In this document: positions 44,321 to 50,616 of the stretch, one piece after another
Layout: each line of letters opens with the position of its first letter
Numbering within the stretch: position 1 is the stretch's first letter
From: Faecalicatena fissicatena
Lineage (GTDB): Bacteria; Bacillota; Clostridia; Lachnospirales; Lachnospiraceae
Assembly: GCA_001028025.1 (NCBI GenBank)
Contig: LDAQ01000009.1
Coordinates: 1-64,000 of the forward strand
Direction: 5' to 3'
DNA: 64,000 bases
The notes under the pieces: generated by a model
Databases searched by the model: none
Told to the model about the DNA's origin: nothing
What the model saw: the letters and a program-made list of their open reading frames with translations, nothing else
Position numbers and translations under genes: made by a program

Positions 44321-44354
44321 GGACACTATTTTAAATAAATAGCGTCCTTTTTTT
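44321..44354 (+). terminator. rho-independent terminator
   Basis: GGACACTATTT pairs with AAATAGCGTCC with one mismatch and is followed by seven T residues. It would end transcription entering from the uronate operon before rhaB. The rest of the gap up to 44412 has a TATAAT at 44371-44376 without a clear -35 box. Confidence 0.85.
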
Positions 44355-44412
44355 GTGCGGTTTCAGCAATTATAATAAGCATAGAATCGAAAAAGTATGA
44401 AGGAGGCACAAC

Positions 44413-45828
44413 ATGGAGAAATGTTATTTGGCCGTTGATATCGGGGCATCCAGCGGACGTCACATGCTTGCATATATGGCGGATGGGAAGATGTGCCTGG
44501 AGGAAGTGTACCGCTTCCCGAATGGCATGGATAATAAGGACGGTACATTGTGCTGGGATGTAGAACGTTTATTCAATGAGATTAAAAACGGACTGAAGAA
44601 ATGTAAAGAGCTTGGCAAAATTCCAGTTTCAATGGCAATTGACACCTGGGGCGTGGATTATGTGCTGCTTGATAAAGAGGATAAGATTCTGGGAGACTCC
44701 GTTGGTTATCGTGACAGCCGTACAACCGGAATGGATAAAAAAGTATATGAAAAACTCTCACCGGAGGATCTGTATGCGAGGACCGGAATCCAAAAGCAGG
44801 TATTCAATACCATCTACCAGCTTATGGCAGTTAAGGAGACGCATCCGGAATATCTGGAACAGGCAGAAGCAATACTCATGATACCGGATTATTTTCATTT
44901 TCTGCTGACCGGTGTCAAGAAGAACGAATATACCAATGCCACAACCGGACAGCTCATTAATTCAAAGACAAACGACTGGGATTACGAGATGATCGATATG
45001 CTGGGATACAATTCAAAAATGTTCCGGCCGGTATCCATGCCGGGTACTGTAGTCGGCAATTTTACAAAAGAGATCCAGGAAGAGGTCGGATTCGACTGTA
45101 AAGTTGTACTCCCGGCCACTCATGACACAGGTTCCGCCGTATTGGCAGTGCCGACCAACGATGACAATGCGATATACATAAGTTCCGGTACATGGTCCCT
45201 GATGGGAATTGAAAGAAAAGAAGCAGACTGCTCTATGGAAAGCATGAAAGCCAACTTTACAAACGAGGGCGGCTATGACCACAGATTCCGTTTCCTGAAG
45301 AACATCATGGGATTATGGATGATCCAGTCAGTGAAAAAGGAATTTACCGAGGATTTGTCCTTTGGGGAAATCTGTGACAGAGCATCCAAAGAGACTATTC
45401 CATCAATAGTAGACTGCAACGACGACTGCTTCCTGGCTCCCGAGAGCATGATAAAGGCGGTACAGGATTTCTGCAGCAGAACAAACCAGCAGGTTCCACT
45501 TACAGTCGGAGAGATCGCAGCGGTCATATACAACAGCCTCGCAAAATGCTATGGAGATACAGTAAAAGAGATCGAAGCAATCACGGGCAATACATATGAC
45601 ACGATCTACGTAGTGGGCGGAGGCGCCAACGCAGGATATTTGAACGAATTGACTGCAAAATATACCGGAAAGAAAGTCTCAGCAGGTCCTACAGAGGCAA
45701 CGGCAATCGGCAATGTAACCGTTCAGATGATGCACGATGGCGTGTTCGCAAGCCTTCCGGAGGCACGGACATGTATTGATCAGTCATTTGATATAAAGAA
45801 GTATGATAAAAAAGGAAAACAATTCTGA
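44413..45828 (+). CDS. rhaB: rhamnulokinase
   Basis: The 471-residue FGGY-family kinase phosphorylates L-rhamnulose at C1. Diagnostic parts are the N-terminal LAVDIGASSGRHMLA (phosphate-binding loop), AIDTWGVDYVLLD, GYRDSRT, the central ATHDTGSAVLAVP and YISSGTWSLMGIE, and YVVGGGANAGYLN for ATP binding. GAAGGAGGC precedes the ATG. It is followed, after a strong GGGGTC palindrome, by rhamnose isomerase, so the two form a catabolic pair that feeds the aldolase of the BMC locus. Fuculokinase activity is less likely given the rhaA neighbour. Confidence 0.94.
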   Translation: MEKCYLAVDIGASSGRHMLAYMADGKMCLEEVYRFPNGMDNKDGTLCWDVERLFNEIKNGLKKCKELGKIPVSMAIDTWGVDYVLLDKEDKILGDSVGYRDSRTTGMDKKVYEKLSPEDLYARTGIQKQVFNTIYQLMAVKETHPEYLEQAEAILMIPDYFHFLLTGVKKNEYTNATTGQLINSKTNDWDYEMIDMLGYNSKMFRPVSMPGTVVGNFTKEIQEEVGFDCKVVLPATHDTGSAVLAVPTNDDNAIYISSGTWSLMGIERKEADCSMESMKANFTNEGGYDHRFRFLKNIMGLWMIQSVKKEFTEDLSFGEICDRASKETIPSIVDCNDDCFLAPESMIKAVQDFCSRTNQQVPLTVGEIAAVIYNSLAKCYGDTVKEIEAITGNTYDTIYVVGGGANAGYLNELTAKYTGKKVSAGPTEATAIGNVTVQMMHDGVFASLPEARTCIDQSFDIKKYDKKGKQF

Positions 45829-45838
45829 CAATGAGACG

Positions 45839-45881
45839 CAAAGGGGTCAGACCCCGACATCGGAGGGGTCTGACCCCTTTG
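45839..45881 (+). repeat. GGGGTC-type palindrome between rhaB and rhaA
   Basis: CAAAGGGGTCAGACCCC (45839-45855) pairs perfectly with GGGGTCTGACCCCTTTG (45865-45881). It is the same family as 20455-20496. It ends 11 bases before the ribosome site of rhaA and has no T-run, so in RNA it could act as a stability or processing element between the two genes. Confidence 0.8.
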
Positions 45882-45902
45882 AGAAAATAAGGAGGATTTA
45901 AG

Positions 45903-47156
45903 ATGACAACTAAGGAAAGATACGAATCAGCGAAAGAGATTTATGGAAAAGTTGGTGTGGATACTGATCAGGTTCTGGAGACATTAAAGTCTGTTCCGAT
46001 TTCTATGCATTGCTGGCAGGGCGATGATGTAGGCGGATTTGACAGTGACGGTGCTCTTACAGGCGGAATCCAGGCTACGGGAAACTATCCGGGAAAGGCA
46101 AGAACTCCGGAAGAACTGATGGCTGACATTGATGAGGCTCTGAGCCTGATTCCGGGAACTCACAGAATTAATGTTCATGCAAGTTATGCTATTTTTGAAG
46201 AGGGCGAATGGGCAGACCGTGATAAGCTGGAGCCAAAGCATTTTGTTAAATGGGTGGAATTTGCAAAAGAAAGAGGGCTTGGACTGGACTTTAACCCGAC
46301 ATTCTTCTCACATCCGAAGGCTGATGAATATACTCTGACCAGCCCGGACGAAGAGATCCGCAAATTCTGGATTGAGCACGGAAAAGCATGCGTTCGTATC
46401 TCTCAGTATTTTGCTGAGGAACTGGGAACACCTTGTCTGATGAATATCTGGATTCCGGACGGTTTCAAAGATATTCCGGCAGACAGACTTGGACCGAGAG
46501 CGAGATACAAAGATTCTCTGGATCAGATCCTCGGAATTGACTATGATAAAGAGAAAGTACTGGTATGCCTTGAATCCAAAGTATTCGGTATCGGCCTCGA
46601 AGCATACACAGCAGGTTCTGCAGAATTCACAATGAATTACGTGATGAACAAAGGAATCGTGCCTCTGATGGATAATGGTCACTATCATCCGACTGAGGTG
46701 GTATCAGATAAGATCTCTTCTATGCTGCTGTTCAATGATAAGATTGCTCTTCATGTAACAAGACCGATCCGCTGGGACAGTGATCACGTTGTACTGCTTG
46801 ATGACGAGACAAAAGAAATTGCAAAAGAGATTGTAAGAAATGATGCTCTGAACAGAGTAATCATCGGCCTTGACTTCTTTGATGCAAGTATCAACAGAAT
46901 TTCTGCATGGGTAGTTGGTATGAGAAATATGCAGAAGGCTCTGATGTGTGCGATGTTAAGCCCGAATGCAAGACTGAAAGAACTGCAGGATACACAGCAG
47001 TTTACAGAACTGATGGCAATGCAGGAAGAACTGAAATGCTATCCGTTCGGCGATGTATGGAATTACTTCTGTGAAGTTAACAACGTTCCGGAGAGAGAAG
47101 ACTGGCTGAAAGAAGTAAAGCGCTATGAAGCAGAAGAACTCTCAAAAAGAGCATAG
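45903..47156 (+). CDS. rhaA: L-rhamnose isomerase
   Basis: The 417-residue enzyme converts L-rhamnose to L-rhamnulose with two divalent metals. Recognisable segments are ISMHCWQGDDVGGFD near residue 35, RINVHASYAIFE, GLGLDFNPTFFSHPKA, LMNIWIPDGFKD, VCLESKVFGIG (metal-binding Glu) and DNGHYHPTEVVSDK with metal ligands. Length matches the RhaA family. AAGGAGG precedes the ATG. The usual regulator and transporter genes for rhamnose are not adjacent. Confidence 0.96.
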   Translation: MTTKERYESAKEIYGKVGVDTDQVLETLKSVPISMHCWQGDDVGGFDSDGALTGGIQATGNYPGKARTPEELMADIDEALSLIPGTHRINVHASYAIFEEGEWADRDKLEPKHFVKWVEFAKERGLGLDFNPTFFSHPKADEYTLTSPDEEIRKFWIEHGKACVRISQYFAEELGTPCLMNIWIPDGFKDIPADRLGPRARYKDSLDQILGIDYDKEKVLVCLESKVFGIGLEAYTAGSAEFTMNYVMNKGIVPLMDNGHYHPTEVVSDKISSMLLFNDKIALHVTRPIRWDSDHVVLLDDETKEIAKEIVRNDALNRVIIGLDFFDASINRISAWVVGMRNMQKALMCAMLSPNARLKELQDTQQFTELMAMQEELKCYPFGDVWNYFCEVNNVPEREDWLKEVKRYEAEELSKRA

Positions 47157-47236
47157 GTTAGAGCCATTTCACGCTGGATATTCAATTACCTGGCGTGGCG
47201 GAGAAGCAGAGAAAATAATAAACAGGAAATCATAAA

Positions 47237-47264
47237 TTGACAAAACAGATTAATTTGTTATAAT
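47237..47264 (+). promoter_or_regulatory. promoter of a predicted antisense RNA
   Basis: TTGACA (47237-47242) and TATAAT (47259-47264) are both perfect, with a 16-base spacer. There is no downstream reading frame on this strand. A compact hairpin-plus-T-run follows about 70 bases after the predicted start. Confidence 0.8.
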
Positions 47265-47270
47265 ATACTT

Positions 47271-47371
47271 AACAAGACAACCGGGACTGATAGATGAAGT
47301 CTATCCGTTCCGGACAAGATGTTACTACAAAGAGTAATCGCTATCCTTCCAAGAACGGGCGATTACTTTTT
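47271..47371 (+). ncRNA. predicted antitoxin RNA of a type I toxin-antitoxin pair
   Basis: A transcript from the promoter at 47237 would be about 100 nucleotides. It contains an internal hairpin (GATAG/CTATC inside CCGG/CCGG, about 47282-47314) and a terminator made of AGTAATCGC (47333-47341) paired with GCGATTACT (47359-47367), then T residues. Its 3' end overlaps the stop codon of the small membrane protein encoded on the opposite strand at 47363-47458. This is the tail-to-tail layout of TxpA/RatA-like type I systems. Expression is predicted, not shown. Confidence 0.65.
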
Positions 47372-47458
47372 GCGTTTATCGTAGAAACTTTTCACAAGAG
47401 TGATGATTGCAGCAATCATCAGTACAAATGTAAATAAGTTATCATATGTAACGTACAT
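47363..47458 (-). CDS. holin-like small membrane toxin, type I TA candidate
   Basis: The 31-residue peptide reads MYVTYDNLFTFVLM followed by IAAIITLVKSFYDKRKK: one membrane helix flanked by a short polar N-terminus and a basic C-terminus. This matches the putative holin-like toxin group (Hol_Tox) common in Firmicutes, whose members typically start with a V-T-Y-x-x-L-F pattern. AAGGGG lies about 10 bases upstream of the ATG. A longer frame to 47623 would read through a palindrome and is rejected. Its 3' end is complementary to the predicted RNA at 47271-47371. Confidence 0.72.
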   Translation of the reverse strand: MYVTYDNLFTFVLMIAAIITLVKSFYDKRKK

Positions 47459-47513
47459 AAGCACCACCCCTTTCGCAAGACTCCGAAACGGATGGATTCG
47501 CCCTTCCAGTTGC

Positions 47514-47677
47514 CTAGTACATCGAATAATAATTAACTGGCTGTTAAACTGACCTAAATTCCCGATAGCACTACTCCACAAGCCTCGGCGTAGCCCACTA
47601 CGCCTGCGTTTGTGAAGCAGCACTCTCGAAAATTTATCTCAGTTTAACAGCCAGTTACTTATTTTTCGATGTACTAG
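47514..47677. repeat. 164-bp imperfect palindrome upstream of the toxin gene
   Basis: CTAGTACATCGAA at the left end (47514-47526) pairs with TTCGATGTACTAG at the right (47665-47677). Further in, TTAACTGGCTGTTAAACTGA pairs with TCAGTTTAACAGCCAGTTA. The centre has a CACAAG-GGCGTAG/CTACGCC-TTTGTG stem. Unlike the T-shaped elements it looks like one long interrupted hairpin. It lies 56 bases upstream of the toxin start and could hold the toxin promoter or be a MITE-like insertion. Confidence 0.85.
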
Positions 47678-47693
47678 TTAAATACACTATGTT

Positions 47694-47752
47694 CCGCAGT
47701 TTACTGCGGATCCGCCCGAAGGGCATGAGTGAAGAGAGGTCCTTTGGGTATC
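47694..47752 (+). repeat. two-hairpin intergenic repeat, covariant copy
   Basis: Hairpin 1 is CCGCAG-TTTA-CTGCGG, where the other copies have CTGCAG/CTGCAG: both partners of one pair have changed. Hairpin 2 is CCCGAAGGG paired with TCCTTTGGG, again keeping pairing with G-U. The linker ATCCG and the trailing GGTATCC correspond to the other copies at 6376-6434 and 24804-24876. Confidence 0.8.
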
Positions 47753-47789
47753 CTGTGTTGGCGCAGACATATGGCTTCTTTCTTTAAAC

Positions 47790-48437
47790 TTACCTTCTGA
47801 GATTTTTAAAGTCCAGCCAGAACCCCTCCAATGTGCGGACCGGGATTCTTTCAGTAAAGGAATACTCCTTTATTTCGTTAATTTCCTTCATGTTAAACAG
47901 ACAAACTGTTACGGCCTCTATCTTTGGATCAATCATCCAGTACTCTCTGATCCCCAGTGTTCTATATAAATGAAATTTAACGGTACAGTCTGTATATCTG
48001 CTGTCTGAAGAAAGAACCTCGGCAGTGAAAAACGGAACACTTCTGATCTCGTTCCCTGTTATTCTGCCCGGATGCAGAAGCAGAGCGATGTCTGGAATAA
48101 GAATGGTATTACCGCCATTGAGGTAAAAATGAATGGGAAAAGTAACGGCTTTGCATGGAGAATTAGTTTTTTTGCCATATGTGACAATCTGGCAGAGAAG
48201 TTCGGTTATGACAGCCTGATGCATGAAAGAAACCGGAGCACGGGCTACAATATATCCATTCATCAGCTCTGCATGAAGATGAGGGGACAGCTGTTCATAA
48301 TCCTGACACGTACACTGCCCCTGTTTCTGAGCATTCCATGTCGGCAAAATATCATCAGACTGCACAATTTGGTCAGAATACTCTAAGAGTTCATCGTCAA
48401 TCCCATTTTTCAGTATAAAATTATTACAATTGCTCAT
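47790..48437 (-). CDS. Uma2 family (DUF820) endonuclease-fold protein
   Basis: The 215-residue protein has the PD-(D/E)XK-like Uma2 layout: ELMNGYIVARAPVSFMHQAV, then ILIPDIALLLH (Asp), FFTAEVLSSDSRYTDCTVKF (Glu and Lys) and YRTLGIREYWMIDPK. Such proteins are common in cyanobacteria and Firmicutes and their targets are unknown. Two extra Cys in QCTCQDYEQLS near the N-terminus are unusual. GGAGG precedes the ATG. It is isolated among repeats and the TA pair. Confidence 0.85.
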   Translation of the reverse strand: MSNCNNFILKNGIDDELLEYSDQIVQSDDILPTWNAQKQGQCTCQDYEQLSPHLHAELMNGYIVARAPVSFMHQAVITELLCQIVTYGKKTNSPCKAVTFPIHFYLNGGNTILIPDIALLLHPGRITGNEIRSVPFFTAEVLSSDSRYTDCTVKFHLYRTLGIREYWMIDPKIEAVTVCLFNMKEINEIKEYSFTERIPVRTLEGFWLDFKNLRR

Positions 48438-48679
48438 AAAGAACCTCCGTTACTTCTGACATAGTTCCATTTTACACGTAAAGAAAGGAAGAGTCATGCA
48501 GGTACAAACTGCTTGACAAACTATTTTGTGGATAAAAGCGTTTCGCCTATGTTATGATGTAAATAAGAAAAATAGCCGGAAGACCGGAGATACATTTTTC
48601 GAATCCAGTGTATTATTCCGGCACACAAAAAACTACATGCTCCAGAGCTGTTGGATTTTGGAGAAGGAGGTAAAGAACG

Positions 48680-49069
48680 ATGAAAGAAAAGCAGAAAAAA
48701 GCAGGCAGAGCAGCGGGCGGCATAGAAAACACGGTTCCCAAAAAAGAAAATCCCGCTGAAACCAGACGTTATCCCGGAATTCAAATGGTAAGGACAGGCA
48801 AATGGCTGCGCTTCCTATGCAAAATACAAAACATACCTGTTAAAGAAATCTGCGAGTGCCTCGGCCTCGGCTGTCCCCAGTCGGTATATGGCTGGTTTGG
48901 CGGAAGAACACTGCCATCCCTGGACAACTTCTACACACTCAGCCAGCTGCTGAACGTACCCCTTCACGAACTAATCATAAACTGGGACGAGCAACTGCCC
49001 GGAGGCTTCTGCAAAAGAGCAGGAAAAGCCAACATAAGAATCCTGTCATACCGCCTGAAACTAGTATAA
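48680..49069 (+). CDS. helix-turn-helix (XRE-like) protein
   Basis: The 129-residue protein has a Lys-rich N-terminus (about 35 residues), then an HTH domain: IQNIPVKEICECLGLGCPQS, VYGWFGGRTLPSLDNFYTLS and QLLNVPLHELII, matching the XRE/Cro fold where the recognition helix is followed by a W-containing helix. The C-terminus is basic (RAGKANIRILSYRLKLV). The strong AGAAGGAGG site supports the start. There is no adjacent target gene. Similar small HTH proteins are often found with mobile elements or TA loci. Confidence 0.78.
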   Translation: MKEKQKKAGRAAGGIENTVPKKENPAETRRYPGIQMVRTGKWLRFLCKIQNIPVKEICECLGLGCPQSVYGWFGGRTLPSLDNFYTLSQLLNVPLHELIINWDEQLPGGFCKRAGKANIRILSYRLKLV

Positions 49070-49084
49070 GCCACCCGATAACTC

Positions 49085-49155
49085 ATGTGACCGGCTGAAT
49101 GTTCCATACATAGTCATCATCTTAACTCCAGACTGGAACCTTCAGCCGATCACAT
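49085..49155. repeat. hairpin-forming inverted repeat
   Basis: ATGTGACCGGCTGAATGTTCCA is 22 bases at 49085-49106 (core GACCGGCTGAA) and pairs with the segment at 49134-49155 (core TTCAGCCGATC) with two mismatches. It lies 16 bases after the HTH gene and could terminate it, although no T-run follows. 49156-49235 shows nothing else. Confidence 0.7.
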
Positions 49156-49235
49156 AAATCATCAATACTCCGAGTCACGAATCATATCAATAAAGCCAAC
49201 CAAACTCAGCCTCAAAGCCGGTTAAGCCTCCCACC

Positions 49236-49559
49236 GAAGGAAAAGCCCTTACTCCCGCCCGGATGCACCAGCTGTACGGAAGCGCGGCAGGGAGATTCGG
49301 GATGCGTCATTGCGGTGTTACAGCCGCTTCATCAAAAGAAAAGCCAGCATATGAACTTTTTGCAGGGCCACAAGCCCTGCAAAAAAGCCGACTCAAGTGG
49401 GAATGCATCCGGCATTCCCACTTGAGTCGGCGGTGTTCATCATGTTGGCTTTTCTTTTGATTAGCGGCTGTTACACCACAATGCCGTATCCCGAATCTCC
49501 CTGCCGCGCTTCCGTACAGCGTCCCCCTGCATCCCCGCCGCAGCAATAGCCCTTCCTTC
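49236..49559. repeat. T-shaped long palindrome 3
   Basis: The arms at 49236-49356 and 49434-49559 are reverse complements with few mismatches (for example GTACGGAAGCGCGGCAGGGA on the left). The apex has hairpin A (49357-49386; TTTTTGCAGGGC/GCCCTGCAAAAA, perfect) and hairpin B (49387-49431; GCCGACTCAAGTGGGAATGC and its perfect complement). The stem next to the apex, AAAGCCAGCATATGAAC, is the same as the outer stem of the miniature element at 13745-13829. It lies in a convergent gene gap. Both arms encode the same spurious peptide on opposite strands. Confidence 0.92.
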
Positions 49560-49570
49560 AAAGGCGCCCC

Positions 49571-50299
49571 TTACTCCATGCGCGATCTCTCCAGAAAGCA
49601 TTTAAAGGCCTTCAGGGAATAATTCATAATCAGAGCATCCGGCATCCCGGCCAGCTTTGCCAGTTCCAGGGCAAAAGCAAAGTCCCCCACATGCCTTGTT
49701 CCATGGCTGTCGCTTGCAAATACAACCGGATAATGAAAATGCCTGCACAAATTCAAAATCATCATGTCATTGAACCGGGTGTCGCCCCTATATCCATCAG
49801 GGCTTAGAGAACTGTTATTGATCTCCAGAATTACATCGTATTTCATAGCTGCTTTTACAATTGCCAGATAATCGACGGGATATTTTACATCATCACAGTG
49901 TCCGATAATACGGACATAGGGATTCTTCATGGCTGCAATATAAGCGGCTGTGTTTTCTTCCGGGGTCCCCGGCTTTTTGACCGGTTTATGAATACTGGCA
50001 ATCACATAATCCAGCTTTGCCAGTATGGAATCCTCCAGATCCAGTTTTCCTTCATTATTTAAAATATTTGCCTCCGCTCCATAGAGCATCTCTACCCCCA
50101 GGCGTTCCTTCTGGGCGTAAGACAGGCTGCGGAAGTAAGACGGCTTTCCTCCGCCGCAGGTGGCAGGGCCGTGATCGGATATTCCAAGCATTTTCAGATT
50201 CTTTGAAGCGGCGGCCTTTGCCATGTCCGTAATGGTTGCAGTAGAGGCATGTCCGCTTGCTATTGTGTGCGTATGTATATCAAATTGAAAAGAAGACAT
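49571..50299 (-). CDS. PHP domain phosphatase, YcdX-like
   Basis: The 242-residue protein has the YcdX-type PHP pattern: FDIHTHTIASGHAS at the N-terminus, LGISDHGPATCGG, a Glu in MLYGAEANI, IASIHKPV, IIGHCDD, LEINNSSL and FASDSHGTRHVGD, giving the His/Asp/Glu set of a trinuclear zinc site. Family members act as phosphatases on unknown small substrates. It is divergent from the glycyl radical enzyme across a 317-base region that holds that enzyme's promoter. Confidence 0.92.
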   Translation of the reverse strand: MSSFQFDIHTHTIASGHASTATITDMAKAAASKNLKMLGISDHGPATCGGGKPSYFRSLSYAQKERLGVEMLYGAEANILNNEGKLDLEDSILAKLDYVIASIHKPVKKPGTPEENTAAYIAAMKNPYVRIIGHCDDVKYPVDYLAIVKAAMKYDVILEINNSSLSPDGYRGDTRFNDMMILNLCRHFHYPVVFASDSHGTRHVGDFAFALELAKLAGMPDALIMNYSLKAFKCFLERSRME

Positions 50300-50409
50300 A
50301 ATGATGGAACCTTTCTATATAAAATAAATGAATATTCTCATTTACAAAATCCTAATATATAGTATGCGTGATGGGTTTTTGTTTGTCAATAAGAAAGTGA
50401 AATAAAATA

Positions 50410-50437
50410 CCAATAAAAACAACAAAATAAATATTGG
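50410..50437. promoter_or_regulatory. candidate regulator site upstream of the BMC promoter
   Basis: CCAATA and TATTGG are inverted repeats enclosing an AAACAACAAAA stretch that also occurs next to the internal promoter at 54839. It lies about 50 bases upstream of the -35 box. A role for the DeoR-type regulator at 63617 is possible. Confidence 0.35.
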
Positions 50438-50486
50438 GATTCCTTGGATTCACATATAGAAATCGCTAAAACCATGTTGCTTCATG

Positions 50487-50515
50487 TTGACTTATAGATA
50501 CTATTAAAGTATAAT
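50487..50515 (+). promoter_or_regulatory. main promoter of the BMC operon
   Basis: TTGACT (50487-50492) and a perfect TATAAT (50510-50515) are separated by 17 bases. The predicted leader is about 95 nucleotides before the glycyl radical enzyme start at 50617. The remainder of the gap is AT-rich without a gene. Confidence 0.75.
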
Positions 50516-50616
50516 GGTGACAACTGGGTGGAGATTCATTTTTTCTTCAGAAGGTTAATATTCTATGTATAGATGTGGTGAGCTATCTATATATAAGGAA
50601 AGGAGTAACAAAGCAA

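Noticed and set aside
47363..47623. 86-residue version of the toxin frame
   Set aside because: Its N-terminal half is translated palindrome sequence. The 31-residue form has the ribosome site and the family features.
48072..48386. 104-residue plus-strand frame within the Uma2-like gene
   Set aside because: It is antisense to a gene with clear family motifs and has no independent support.
49263..49561. Two reading frames on opposite strands encoding the same LYGSAAGRFG and RHCGVTAA peptides
   Set aside because: They are the two arms of palindrome 3 read in opposite directions, so the identity reflects the inverted repeat, not a protein family.
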